Part shown: piece after piece, positions 1 to 8,693 of the stretch
Position numbering within the stretch: the stretch's first letter is position 1
Layout: each line of letters starts with the position of its first letter
NCBI RefSeq assembly: GCF_031348265.1
Contig: NZ_CP133771.1
Location: 8,803,155-8,867,154, forward strand
From: Streptomyces collinus
GTDB lineage: Bacteria > Actinomycetota > Actinomycetes > Streptomycetales > Streptomycetaceae
Direction: 5' to 3'
Length of the DNA: 64,000 nt
The notes under the pieces: generated by a model
The model's input: the letters and a program-made list of their open reading frames with translations, nothing else
What the model was told of the DNA's origin: nothing
Database searches by the model: none
Translations under genes and position numbers: made by a program

Positions 1-191
1 CGGATGACCGCGCCGGGCCGGGGCGAGTAGCCCGGCGACCGTGGCGCTCGCCGCCCGGGCGAGGGTCGTGGTGCGGCCGGTGTACTGCAGGCGGCCGTGG
101 TCGTCGTATCTGCCGAGCAGCAGACCGCTGGGAGCGGACAGAGGGCCGGTGACCGCGCCGACGATCGCCTCGGTGGTCTCTCGCACTTGGA
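1..191 (-). pseudogene. ATP-dependent DNA ligase, C-terminal fragment (runs off the left edge)
   Basis: Reading leftward from about position 191, the translation contains the segments RETTEAIVGAVTGPL and LLGRYDDHGRLQYTGRTT. These resemble the OB-fold end of the ATP-dependent DNA ligases common in Streptomyces, in which a GxYD...GxLxYxGR stretch follows the nucleotidyl-transferase domain. The catalytic lysine domain is absent because an IS5-type element abuts the fragment directly upstream. The frame is open through the left edge, so the true 3' end is not visible. No start codon of its own is present; the frame is continuous with the transposase of the IS. It is probably a non-functional remnant. 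The ligase assignment is pattern recognition and is moderately secure. Confidence 0.5.
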
Positions 192-1019
192 GGTCCTGAC
201 AAAGGCGTTGAACGTGGCGTTGGGTGATCAGGCAGACGGCGAGGCCGAGGAAGGCTTCGTGGATGTCGTCGCGTCGTTCCCGGCGGATGCGCAGGCGGCG
301 GAAGCCGTGGAGCCAGGAGATGGTGCGTTCGACGACCCAGCGGAAGGTGCCCAGGCCGGTGCCGTGTGGCTGGCCGCGTTCGGCGATCGCCGGGCGGATG
401 CCTCGTTCGCGCAGGAGACGGCGGTAGTTGTCGTGGTCGTAGCCGCGATCCGCGAAGAGCGTGTCGGGCCGTCGACGGGGTCGTCCGACGGTGCCGGCCA
501 CGGCTGGGATCTTGTCGACCAAGGGCAGAAGTTGAGTGGCGTCGTTGCGGTTTCCGCCAGTCAGCGAGACCGCGAGCGGGATGCCCTGGCCGTCGGTGAT
601 GACGTGGTGCTTACTGCCCGGCCGTGCGCGGTCGACTGGGCTGGGCCCGCTTTTGGGCCCCGGCGTGCGGCCCGGACGTGGGGCGAGTCGATCACCGCCC
701 TCGACCAGTCCAGCTGGTTCTTCGAGCGCAGTTTCTTCAGCAGGAGCGCGTGCAGCTGGTCCCAGACGCCGGCCTCGTTCCAGGCCGCCAGACGCCGCCA
801 GCAGGTCATGCCGGAGCCGAAGCCCAGCTCTTGGGGCAGGTACTCCCATTGGATGCCGGTATGCAGCACGAACAGGATGCCGCACAACGCCTGCCGGTCC
901 GGCACCCTCGGCCGGCCTTCGGCCTTCTTCGGCCCTGACTCGGGCAGCAACGGCTCGATCAGCGACCACAGTTCATCCGAGACGATCCACGGTCGCGACT
1001 GTCTCTTCCCCACGTCCAC
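192..1019 (-). CDS. IS5-family transposase in two frames (-1 frameshift)
   Basis: DDE transposase of the IS5 type found in Streptomyces. The first frame starts at the ATG at 1019 and encodes the N-terminal helix-turn-helix part, including LWSLIEPLLP and LPQELGFGSGMTCWRRL. At about 650, on the coding strand, CCAAAAG lets the ribosome slip -1, after which the second frame gives the catalytic part: SKHHVITDG, GGNRND, FADRGYDHDNYR and FRWVVERTISWLHGF, which carry the expected D-D-E residues. Programmed -1 slippage at an A-run before the SxHH motif is usual for this group. The usual stop overlapping the inverted repeat (TGTTAG) is TGTCAG here, so the frame runs on into the ligase fragment. It may still be active as a read-through protein; this is not certain. 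Confidence 0.75.
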
Positions 1020-1072
1020 ATCAACGATCCAGCGGGCCGGCAGTCACATGATCAACAGCTTTTGTTAGAGCC
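192..1072 (-). mobile_element. IS5-family insertion sequence
   Basis: The element is bounded by imperfect inverted ends. The left end reads GGTCCTGACAAAGGCGTTG from position 192. The right end, read inward on the other strand from 1072, is GGCTCTAACAAAAGCTGTTG. It carries one two-frame transposase gene on the minus strand. The left end is divergent from the right, and that divergence removed the transposase stop codon. The flanks belong to two unrelated genes (ligase on the left, DUF6461 on the right), so this is not a clean insertion into one gene; a deletion or recombination between copies is inferred. No convincing target duplication was seen. Confidence 0.7.
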
Positions 1073-1659
1073 AGTAAGCGCCCACGGCGGCGAACACCAG
1101 CTCGGGCAGGCGCTCGCCGTACTCCTGGAAGTATGCGACAACTTCGGCCTCACTGGACTCAGGCATCGACGGGAACACTGCGCCCGCGGCGGTAAGGGCC
1201 GCATCGAGGGCCGAGTTCTGCCCGGTGCCGGAGCCGAAGTCAGCCCGGTAGGCCCAGGCATCGGGTGCATGGATGATCACGGCCGGAGGACTGAAACGGT
1301 TGGCCGTCAGACAGAGGACCTCCTGGCCCTCGCAGGGCAGCATCGGCTCGACCTTGCCCTGGTAGCCAGTCGCCCAGGTCGACATGCCCCAGTCCTTCAG
1401 CACGTACGTCCACTCACCGCACGTGCCGTACATGGCGCGGTTGAGATGAGGGGAGGGCTGGCCCGGCTGCCCGGCCGGCGTACGCAGCTCCCTACCCGGA
1501 GTGCGCGGCTAACTCATCGAGGTCGGCGCCCAGATTGATGAGGAACTCGTCCGTCTCCACGCCTCGGGCCAAGGTCAGCGAGATACCGCCAAGCATGCCG
1601 GGCAGGACCGATGAAGGGGTGTGGTGGTGTGCGCCTATCCACGCAATGCCGTCACTCAT
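1065..1659 (-). pseudogene. DUF6461-family protein, frameshifted and 3'-truncated
   Basis: The gene starts at the ATG at 1659 with MSDGIAWIGAHHHTPSS and continues LPGMLGGISLTLARGVETDE, which looks like the usual start of DUF6461 proteins, a family of unknown function abundant in Streptomyces. A stop (TAG) ends this frame near 1495. The homologous sequence resumes in another frame, with NRAMYGTCGEWTYVLKDWGM, WATGYQGKVEPMLPCEGQE and SEAEVVAYFQEYGERLPEL. The last codon and stop come from the end of the neighbouring IS5 element (CTCTAA), so the natural C-terminus is missing. It is therefore broken twice. Nothing suggests a specific role beyond the domain family. Confidence 0.6.
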
Positions 1660-1955
1660 GGCGGTCAGGCTATCGGCCAGTCTTGGCCGCGACGTGGTAC
1701 CGGCCGGGCACGGAACGCCAGCACCCTCGTGGACAGCTTTTCGCCGAGACCGGCCTGGCCATCAGACCCACCTGAGTAACGAGACGACACCGCGAGTTCA
1801 GTCTCGGTAACGCGGCGCCGGACCGCCCGTGGCGCGCGTCTTGCACCTCTGCCCGGTGAGCGCGATGGAAGACTGGGTTCCGACGACCGGCCAGCCGAGT
1901 AGCCGGCGGGGCGGCCGATTCTCCTCGACTCTTTGAACCGGACAGGACCTCGCCG

Positions 1956-2561
1956 TTGCGCCTCTACGCCCAGACTCCCGCACGCCGGAACCGCCAGATG
2001 CTCGTGGACCTGACCGCCGTGGCCCTGATCGCTACCACGGTGTGGGTGGCCTTCTTCGTCCGGGACACGATCATGCTGTTGGCCGAGCCGGGGCAAAAGG
2101 TTGAGAGCTCCGGACACGGCCTCGCCGAGGACCTCGGTAACGCTGGGGACGCGGCGTCGAACGTACCGTTCGTCGGCGATGTCCTGAAGAAGCCGCTCCA
2201 ATCCGCGGCCGACGCCAGCGCCGGTTTCGCGGATGCCGGCGCATCGTTTCAGGAGACCGTCACTCAAGTCGCCAATGTGACCACCACGGCTCTTATTGTC
2301 GTCTTGGTGCTCCTGATCCTGGTGCTGTGGCTGCCCCCGCGTCTGCTCTGGATTCGTCGCAGCTTGATCGTCCGTCGCCTCGCCGACGCGCCGGGCGGGG
2401 CCGACCTGCTCGCCCTGCGTACTCTCGCCGGTCCGCCGGCCGATCTCGTCAAGTTGCCGACCCCGCCCGGCGGTTTCGCCGACGCCTGGCGCCGGGGTGA
2501 CCAGGAGGTCATCGCCATCCTCAGCGCGGCCGCCCTCGCACACACGGGCCTGCTCCCCTGA
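1956..2561 (+). CDS. hypothetical membrane protein, two transmembrane helices
   Basis: A 201-residue protein with two hydrophobic helices, at about residues 15-35 (LVDLTAVALIATTVWVAFFV) and 107-127 (TALIVVLVLLILVLWLPP). The roughly 70-residue loop between them is rich in Gly, Ala, Asp and Ser and is presumably outside the membrane. The C-terminal 75 residues (RSLIVRRLADAPGGADLLAL, then TPPGGFADAWRRGD) are probably cytoplasmic. Similar two-helix proteins of unknown function are found in actinomycetes. The start is taken as the TTG at 1956 behind a weak AGGAC; an ATG at 1998 is the alternative and would leave the first helix intact. It stands alone, with transposase fragments downstream. No function is proposed. 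Confidence 0.6.
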   Translation: MRLYAQTPARRNRQMLVDLTAVALIATTVWVAFFVRDTIMLLAEPGQKVESSGHGLAEDLGNAGDAASNVPFVGDVLKKPLQSAADASAGFADAGASFQETVTQVANVTTTALIVVLVLLILVLWLPPRLLWIRRSLIVRRLADAPGGADLLALRTLAGPPADLVKLPTPPGGFADAWRRGDQEVIAILSAAALAHTGLLP

Positions 2562-2639
2562 GGGACGCCTCCGAGCAGGTCCTTCCGTCGGCAAGCGCCG
2601 GGCGGGGCCGACGCGCCGAGACAGGTCGTATCATCGCTG

Positions 2640-2732
2640 CGGCGGACGATGTCGAGGACGACTCCGAGGTGCTGGGTGGTCCAGCCAGTGAGGCGGCCGG
2701 TGTAGCCGCCGTCGGCCCAGACCCGCGACAGC
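2640..2732 (-). pseudogene. IS5-family transposase, internal fragment
   Basis: The minus strand reads SRVWADGGYTGRLTGW followed by LDIVRRSDD. This matches the second catalytic-Asp block (WADGGYTG...V.KR.DD) of the intact IS5 transposase at 13769-14689. Both ends are lost and it abuts a different transposase remnant, so it is dead. It shows that this stretch has taken more than one insertion. Confidence 0.55.
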
Positions 2733-2963
2733 GGAGCGAGCAGGTTCCACTCGCCGTTCCTCCAGCGCCAGATGATCACCCGCCGACCCGCCGCACCCGG
2801 CCACAGCGGCCTCCAGACCCTCATGAGCCCACGGTGCGGGGTTGGCGAAGCGGAACTCCTTGCCGTGCTTCGGCGGTCGCCCGCCCTGGGGACAGGCCAG
2901 GGCGTACTCCTTGATCGAGGGCTTCGGCAGCCGCATCACCCGGTCGCTGCGGATCCGCCCCAC
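2733..2963 (-). pseudogene. transposase N-terminal fragment (different family)
   Basis: The minus-strand frame from 2963 includes VMRLPKPSIKEYALACPQ and GGRPPKHGKEFRFANP. The combination of LPKP, GRPPKHG and EFRFANP resembles a group of actinobacterial putative DDE transposases that carry GRPPKHGxEFxFxxP before the catalytic core. Only about 60 residues are recognisable; the frame then shifts and joins the IS5 fragment. The upstream end abuts the truncated monooxygenase, which suggests that an insertion or deletion at this element removed that gene's 5' part. The family assignment is tentative. Confidence 0.45.
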
Positions 2964-2989
2964 CAGCCCGACAGGAGCCCTGATGCGAC

Positions 2990-3442
2990 CCGGCCCGCAG
3001 GAGGGCGCTGTGGGAGATGTTCTCCGACCTGATGGACCTCGACGACGCCCACCGGTACGTCGCCGACCCGCTCGCCGGCATGGACGCCTGGTACGACCTG
3101 GGCGACGACCACCGGTTCGTCGCCACCCTGTGCCCGGACATGAAGTTGACGCTAGAGCGGCCCGACCCGGACGTCGTCACCACGGTGAACCGGTCGGCGG
3201 ACCTGCTGCGTGAGGGGTGTGGGCCCCTGCTCGACCTCGTCGACCGCGTGGAGGCCCGCGACGCCGCGGCCGCGTGGAGCGGACGGGTCAACACCGGCAC
3301 CGCCCGCACGGGCCGGGTGGACGTCGATGCGTTGCTCATCCGGCCCGACGGCCTCGTCGCCCGGGCCTTGCCCACCGGGCAGGACCTCGACGCCACCACG
3401 CTGGTGCGTGCGCTGGGCACATGGTTCGGCCGACCGGTCTGA
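2990..3442 (+). pseudogene. FAD-dependent aromatic monooxygenase, C-terminal fragment
   Basis: About 150 codons with ALWEMFSDLMDLDDAHRYVA, then LVDRVEARDAAAAWSGR and ALLIRPDGLVARALP. This is the C-terminal third of FAD-dependent aromatic-ring hydroxylases of the polyketide-oxygenase/PHBH type. In that family the region carries the DALLxRPDGxVAW segment of the thioredoxin-like C-terminal domain. The N-terminal Rossmann GxGxxG and the GD substrate-binding motifs are absent, because the sequence upstream of about 2990 is transposase debris. An ATG at 3017 could start a 141-residue peptide, but it could not bind FAD. It is best treated as a remnant of a lost secondary-metabolism or detoxification gene. 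Confidence 0.6.
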
Positions 3443-3528
3443 GCACCGCATTAACAGTCGTCTCAGGTTCGCTCCGTAGGAAGTCGGCATCCAGATAAGC
3501 GATGCAACCCGTATGTAGGAGGCTAGTG

Positions 3529-5679
3529 ATGGCAGTCGACGCAGCGCCGTCCGGGGGAGCGCCGGGGGGCCGGTTGGCGGGCCGGTGGGTGCCGTGGTTG
3601 GTGATTGGTTTGTGGTTGGTGCTGGCGGCGTTCATGGTGCCGCTGAGCGGAAAGTTGAGTTCGGTCACCACCGACAGCGCCGTGGACACCCTGCCGGCCG
3701 GTGCCGAGTCCACCAAGGTGGCAGCGCTGGACGACCGTCTCCCCGGCGGTGAGGACAGCACGTTCGTCTTCGTGTACCACCGGGCCGGCGGCATGACCGA
3801 CGCCGACCGCGCGACGGTCGAGCGCCACTACGACACCCTTGCCAAGCGGTACCCGCCGAAGGCGACGGCTGCGGCCGACGAGGACGACGAGGGCTCACCG
3901 ACGAGCCTCTCCACCGACCGCAAAGCAATGACGTTCACCCTCGAGGTGAGCACGGCCTACGGCCCACCGGAGGAGATCGTCGGCCCGTTGCGTGACGCCG
4001 CGAAGGACCGCCCCTCCGGTCTGGAACTGGACGTGACCGGCCCGGGCGCGATCGACGGCGACATGGATGCCGTCTTCGACGGCATCGACGTGCAGGTCCT
4101 CCTCACCACCATCGTCGTCGTTACGCTCCTGCTGATCCTCACCTACCGCAGCCCGGTGTTGTGGATCATCCCGCTGGTGGCCGTCGGCGCGGCCGCACTG
4201 ACCTCGATGGGGACCGTCTACCTGCTCGTCAAGGGCTTCGGCATCGTGGTCAACGACCAGAACTCGGCGCTGCTGACGATCCTGGTGTTCGGCGTCGGCA
4301 CGGACTACGCGCTGTTGCTCATCGCTCGATACCGGGAGGCACTGCACCACCATGAGAACGTCCGGGTCGCGATGGTTCAAGCGCTACGCGGCGCGGCGCC
4401 GGCCATCGTCGCGTCCGCGGCCACCGTGGTCGCCGGCCTGCTCTGCCTGCTCGTCGCGGACCTGAACAGCACCAGCGGGTTGGGTCCGATCGGTGCGGCC
4501 GGCATCCTGTGCGCGCTGGTGGCCATGCTGACGCTGTTCCCGGCGGTGCTCGTGGTGCTCGGCAGGCGGATCTTCTGGCCGGCCATCCCGCGGTTCAGCA
4601 CGGCCGGGGTGGAGAAGCCGGGGCTGTGGGGACGGCTCGGCACCGCAATCAGCCGCCGCCGGTGGTTGGCGACGCTCGGCTCGCTCGGAGTCCTCGGCGT
4701 GCTCGCCCTCGGGCTGGCGGGCAACACCGGCGCCCTGCGGGAGCAGGACCAGTTCCTGTCCGCGCCGGAGTCGGTCACCGGCTTCACCGTTCTCCGCCAG
4801 CACTTCCCGGAGCTCGGCGGCCAGCCGATGGAGATATTCACGCGGCCGGCGCACCAGGAGCGGGTGCTCGACGTCGTCAAGGACACTCGCGGTGTGGCCC
4901 TGGCCATCCCGGAGCAGACCAGCGGTGGCTGGGCCAACATCTCCGTGTTCCCGAAGGACGCGCCGGACACCGCCGCGGAGTACGACACGATCAAGCGGGT
5001 GCGCACCGCCGTGCACGCGGTGAGCGGGGCGGAGGCGATCGTCGGCGGGCCGAGTGCGGAGAACCTCGACACCGAGGTGACCACCAAGCGCGACGAGAAG
5101 CTGGTGATCCCGCTGGTGCTCGCCGTCGTCCTGATCGTCCTCGGACTGCTGCTGCGCGCGATCCTGGCCCCGCTGGTCCTGATGTCCACCGTCATCGTCT
5201 CATTCGCCGCAGCCTTCGGCGGCAGCGTGTTCGTCTTCGACACGATCCTCGGGTTCAAGGGCATCGACTATTCGGTGCCGCTGCTGGCATTCCTGTTCCT
5301 GGTGGCGCTCGGCGTCGACTACAACATCTTCCTGACCAGCCGGGCCCGGGAGGAGACCGTGCGTTTCGGCACCAGAGAGGGCATGCTCAAAGCCCTCTCG
5401 GCCACCGGTGGCGTCATCACCTCGGCAGGCCTGGTCCTGGCGGCCACGTTCGGGGTCCTCGTCACACTTCCGCTGGTGATGCTGGTCGAGGTCGGGTTCC
5501 TGGTGGCCTTCGGCGTGCTGCTCGACGCCCTGCTGGTGCGGTCGGTCCTGGTGCCCGCCCTCACCTTGCTGATCGGCCGCCGGATGTGGTGGCCGAGCCG
5601 GCTGTCCCGTCCAGGGGCAAAGCTGCCGGACGGTCAACAGCCGCTCGCCGACGAGGAGGAGCCCGCGCTGCAGCGGTGA
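3529..5679 (+). CDS. MMPL-family RND transporter
   Basis: A 716-residue membrane protein with the twofold layout of MMPL transporters: a single helix near the N-terminus, an extracytoplasmic domain (about residues 45-190), a five-helix block, a second extracytoplasmic domain, and a second five-helix block. The repeated motif inside the membrane blocks is visible as FGVGTDYALLLIARYREAL and ALGVDYNIFLTSRAREE; its Asp-Tyr pairs are the proton-relay residues of the family. Such proteins export lipids, siderophores or toxic hydrophobic compounds. The ATG at 3529 is chosen because GGAGG lies 7 bases upstream; an in-frame ATG at 3502 has no such site. A strong hairpin follows. The convergent two-component operon is a plausible regulator by proximity, not proven. 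Confidence 0.85.
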   Translation: MAVDAAPSGGAPGGRLAGRWVPWLVIGLWLVLAAFMVPLSGKLSSVTTDSAVDTLPAGAESTKVAALDDRLPGGEDSTFVFVYHRAGGMTDADRATVERHYDTLAKRYPPKATAAADEDDEGSPTSLSTDRKAMTFTLEVSTAYGPPEEIVGPLRDAAKDRPSGLELDVTGPGAIDGDMDAVFDGIDVQVLLTTIVVVTLLLILTYRSPVLWIIPLVAVGAAALTSMGTVYLLVKGFGIVVNDQNSALLTILVFGVGTDYALLLIARYREALHHHENVRVAMVQALRGAAPAIVASAATVVAGLLCLLVADLNSTSGLGPIGAAGILCALVAMLTLFPAVLVVLGRRIFWPAIPRFSTAGVEKPGLWGRLGTAISRRRWLATLGSLGVLGVLALGLAGNTGALREQDQFLSAPESVTGFTVLRQHFPELGGQPMEIFTRPAHQERVLDVVKDTRGVALAIPEQTSGGWANISVFPKDAPDTAAEYDTIKRVRTAVHAVSGAEAIVGGPSAENLDTEVTTKRDEKLVIPLVLAVVLIVLGLLLRAILAPLVLMSTVIVSFAAAFGGSVFVFDTILGFKGIDYSVPLLAFLFLVALGVDYNIFLTSRAREETVRFGTREGMLKALSATGGVITSAGLVLAATFGVLVTLPLVMLVEVGFLVAFGVLLDALLVRSVLVPALTLLIGRRMWWPSRLSRPGAKLPDGQQPLADEEEPALQR

Positions 5680-5696
5680 GCGCGGCGGCACGGACG

Positions 5697-5732
5697 AGAT
5701 CCGGGACGGGGACCCAGGCCCGTCCCGGATCT
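5697..5732. terminator. hairpin terminator between convergent genes
   Basis: A perfect 14-bp inverted repeat, AGATCCGGGACGGG and CCCGTCCCGGATCT, flanks an 8-base loop just after the MMPL stop and is followed by TTTGAT. A long GC-rich stem with a short T-run is typical of actinobacterial intrinsic terminators. It lies about 150 bp from the end of the convergent histidine-kinase gene and could serve both strands. Confidence 0.75.
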
Positions 5733-5884
5733 TTGATGGGGCTCGACGGCCGCCGCCCTTTGGTCCTACGCCGTGCGGCCGGGGCTGGGGTCGCGCACCG
5801 CGGTGTCCTGCCTTGACGGTGAGCCGCGCGGGGCCATGCCCGAGGGCCGCCGTCCCTTGTCCCGCGCCGCGCTGCCGGGGCGGG

Positions 5885-7336
5885 TCAACACGCCGCGATG
5901 TCCTCCCCGGTGGTGAGCCGCGCGGGCGGGGCGGGCGGGGCCGCGGCCGGAAGGTCGATGCGAAGCAGCGCACCACCGCGTGCGGAGCGGGCGACGCTGG
6001 CCCGGCCGCCGTGGGCGTCGACGACCCGCTGCACGATCGACAGCCCCAGACCGGATCCCGGCAACGCCCGGGCGCTGTCGGCACGGTAGAACCGGTCGAA
6101 CACCCGCGGTACGTCGGCGGCGTCGATGCCCGGCCCGGCGTCGTCGACCTCGAGCACCACCCACGCGTCCTCGGCACGGAGCCGGACCTGGACCGGCTGG
6201 TCCGCGGGGGACCACTTGCCGGCGTTGTCGATGAGGTTGAGCACCGCCCGCTCGAGCGCAGCGGGACGCCCGCTCACCCACACGGAGGTCACGTCGAGCG
6301 CGACCTCGACGTCGGGCGTGCGGGAACGTGCCCGGGTCGCGGCGGCCGCCGCCACGTCGGCGAGGTCGAGCAGCTCGGTGTTCTCGTCGCTGACGTCACC
6401 GCGCGCCAGGTCGGTCAGCTCGGCGACAAGGGTGCTCAACTCGGCCACCTGGGCGCCGAGATCGGTCAGCAGCCGGGTCCGGCTCTCCGCCGGCAGTGCG
6501 CTGTCCAGGGTGCCGCGCCGATCGAGCCGGATCAGCAGCTCGACGTTGAGGCGCAGGCTGGTGAGCGGGGTCTTGAGCTCGTGGGCGGCGTCCTCGGCGA
6601 GCAGCCGCTGGGCCCGCCGGGAGTCCCGGAGCGCGGCGAGCATGTCGTTGATCGACTGGATCAGCCGCCGGATCTCCCCACCGCCCTCATCCGGGATGCC
6701 GGCGTCGAGATCCCGGGTGTGCGCGACATGTACCGCGGCGGCGGTCAGCCGGTCGATCGGTGCCAGCCCGGTCCGCGCCACGGTCCGCCCGACAAGGACG
6801 CCGCCCACCACGCAGAACAGCCCGATCAGCAGCATGCCGAACCCGAACTGGTTGATCGGGCTGTCGTCGGCGACCTGGGCCACCTGGACCGCGCCGTCGC
6901 CCGCCCGCAGCGTGTAGATGAGGTAGCCGTCCTCGTCGCTGTCGTCCGACTCCATCAGGTTGGCCGACGCGCCCTGCGCCACGCGCCCGGCGTGCTCGCT
7001 GACGGGGGGCAGCGCGGGTTGGCCGGCCGGCGTCCGGGTCGAGCCGTCGGGCAGGATGACCCGCACCAGCCGACCGGATCCGGGATACGGCGGTAGCTGG
7101 ACCTGCGCCAGACCGGCGCGCTGCGCGTTCGTCGCCAGGACGCGGGAGTCGGCGCGCAGCTGATTCTTGGCGCTGTCTTGCAGCTCCCAGCCCAGTAGTT
7201 GGCTGGCCACCTGGAAGGCCACAAACACGCTGACCGCGATGGCCGTCGCCGCGATCACCGTCAGCCTGCTCCGCAGGGACCGCCGGCGCCACCATCGGGT
7301 CAGCCGGCGCGGTTCCCGGCTGGCGGGCCTGCTCAC
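5885..7336 (-). CDS. sensor histidine kinase of a two-component system
   Basis: A 483-residue OmpR-partner kinase. Two membrane helices (about residues 25-45 and 163-184) enclose a 115-residue extracytoplasmic sensor region. A HAMP segment follows, then the dimerisation box with the phospho-accepting histidine (AHELKTPLTSLRLN, His252). The ATP-binding domain has an N box (NLIDNAGKWSP), G1 (DDAGPGID) and G2 (GSGLGLSIVQRVVDAHGG). The start is the GTG at 7336, whose first bases overlap the TGA of the response regulator (GTGA), so the pair is translationally coupled; longer frames upstream are not coding. The ligand is unknown. It is convergent with the MMPL exporter. Confidence 0.85.
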   Translation of the reverse strand: MSRPASREPRRLTRWWRRRSLRSRLTVIAATAIAVSVFVAFQVASQLLGWELQDSAKNQLRADSRVLATNAQRAGLAQVQLPPYPGSGRLVRVILPDGSTRTPAGQPALPPVSEHAGRVAQGASANLMESDDSDEDGYLIYTLRAGDGAVQVAQVADDSPINQFGFGMLLIGLFCVVGGVLVGRTVARTGLAPIDRLTAAAVHVAHTRDLDAGIPDEGGGEIRRLIQSINDMLAALRDSRRAQRLLAEDAAHELKTPLTSLRLNVELLIRLDRRGTLDSALPAESRTRLLTDLGAQVAELSTLVAELTDLARGDVSDENTELLDLADVAAAAATRARSRTPDVEVALDVTSVWVSGRPAALERAVLNLIDNAGKWSPADQPVQVRLRAEDAWVVLEVDDAGPGIDAADVPRVFDRFYRADSARALPGSGLGLSIVQRVVDAHGGRASVARSARGGALLRIDLPAAAPPAPPARLTTGEDIAAC

Positions 7337-8025
7337 GGAGGAGTCTCCCGCAACGTGTATCCCAGGCCGCGCAGCGTGTAGATCAATCGCGGCTCGCCCT
7401 CGGCCTCCATCTTGCGGCGCAGGTAGCTCACGTATACCTGGAGGTTGTTGGCGGTGGCGCTCATGTCGAAGCCCCAGATCGCCTCGAACAGCGCGTCGCG
7501 GGTCAAGACCCGGGTCGCGTTGCTCATGAGGACCTTTAGGAGGGAGAACTCGGTCCGGGTCAGGCGCAGCGGCCGCCCGCCCCGCCACGCCTCGAACCTG
7601 TCGGGATCGAGCCGGACGTCGGCGAACGACAGGATCTGCGACTCCCCGTCGGTCGGCGTGCGCCGGCGCAGCAGGGCCCGCACCCGGGCCAGCAACTCCT
7701 CGGTGGCGAACGGCTTGGGCAGGTAGTCGTCGGCGCCCGCGTCCAGCCCCGTGACCCGGTCGGAGACCTGGTCACGGGCGGTCAGCATCAGCACCGGCAG
7801 ATCCCGACCCGCGGCCCGCAACCGCCGGCAGGTCTCCAACCCGCCGAGGCGAGGCATCATCACGTCGAGGATCAGCAGATCCAGCGTGTCGCCGTCGGCC
7901 CCAACGACCCCGTCGAGCACGGCGAAACCGTTGGCGACGGTGCTGGTGTCGTAACCCTCGACCTGGAGCACCCGCTCCAGCGACTCACGGATGGCCGCTT
8001 CATCATCCGCGATCATGATCCGCAC
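7333..8025 (-). CDS. OmpR-family response regulator
   Basis: A 230-residue regulator. The receiver domain (residues 1-115) has the acidic pocket IADDEA, the phosphorylation site in LLILDVMMPRLGG (Asp54), the switch region MLTARD and the conserved lysine in YLPKPF. The C-terminal winged helix (about 130-228) ends with VYVSYLRRKMEAEG and YTLRGLGYTLR, as in OmpR/PhoB DNA-binding domains. It is the first gene of a two-gene operon with the kinase, overlapping it by 4 bp. The upstream region is IS debris. Its targets are unknown; the nearby exporter is a candidate. Confidence 0.88.
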   Translation of the reverse strand: MRIMIADDEAAIRESLERVLQVEGYDTSTVANGFAVLDGVVGADGDTLDLLILDVMMPRLGGLETCRRLRAAGRDLPVLMLTARDQVSDRVTGLDAGADDYLPKPFATEELLARVRALLRRRTPTDGESQILSFADVRLDPDRFEAWRGGRPLRLTRTEFSLLKVLMSNATRVLTRDALFEAIWGFDMSATANNLQVYVSYLRRKMEAEGEPRLIYTLRGLGYTLRETPP

Positions 8026-8230
8026 GCCGGCTCGCCCCCTTCCAGTCGATGTTTTTGCCGCTCATTGTCCCCGATCAACCTGAGGCCAGGATTAGAGCGT
8101 CGCTGGGGACCGCGCTCTCAGTGCGTAGTGGCAAAGCGGATCTCGTTCGAAGCCTGCGGTGCGGGTGATCATTCGGACAGAGATGCCGGTGTGCTCGTAG
8201 GCATGAAGAAACGGGCCCCTTGGTAATGAC

Positions 8231-8548
8231 GTGGTTGTTGAGGCCAGTCACGAGCAAGGAGACCCGTTGTCTGACGAGTTGACCATCTCTGCCGTGCCCG
8301 CGTCCACTGCGGTCACTCCTGGGTGTGACTGCTACGTGCACCGGTTCGGTTCGATCGCTCCGGGACGGCGGGCGCGGTGCTATCCCCAGGCCGCGGACGC
8401 GGGCCGGGTGGGCCAGCACGGGCTGGAGATCGTAATGGCGGTGTGCCGCAGCATCGAGATCCGCCGCGAGCCGGTCGGCAAGCGGATCAGGGCTGCGATC
8501 GTGCTGGCTGATGATCCCGGCGGCGATCCGGCAGGCCGCCTGCTGTGA
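8231..8548 (+). pseudogene. degenerate IS5-type transposase N-terminus
   Basis: The translation contains TPGCDCYVHRFGSIAPGRRA followed by RCYP, which parallels the first 45 residues of the intact transposase at 13769 (SCDCLAHVYG...RERRYPSDM). The non-coding leader just upstream (GAAGAAACGGGCCCCTTGGT) also resembles the leader of that element. After RCYP the similarity stops and the rest of the frame is unrecognisable. It is a short decayed copy, with no functional product expected. The remainder of the gap from 8026 to 8693 holds nothing else recognisable apart from the promoter region of the response regulator. Confidence 0.4.
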
Positions 8549-8693
8549 GAAGGCAGCCACGCCAGGCCGGCCGGCGTGAGGCCGGGCTGACGGTGTGCCC
8601 GTGCTGATGTTGTCGGCTGGTGAAGATCACACGTCTTGACCCCGCGGTCGCGGGCAGGCGTTTAGGGAGATCCTGTCCCCGACGGAGTTGGTG

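Noticed and set aside
1665..2594. A 309-codon minus-strand frame opposite the two-helix membrane protein.
   Set aside because: Arg/Gly/Gln-rich shadow composition; the plus frame has clear membrane helices.
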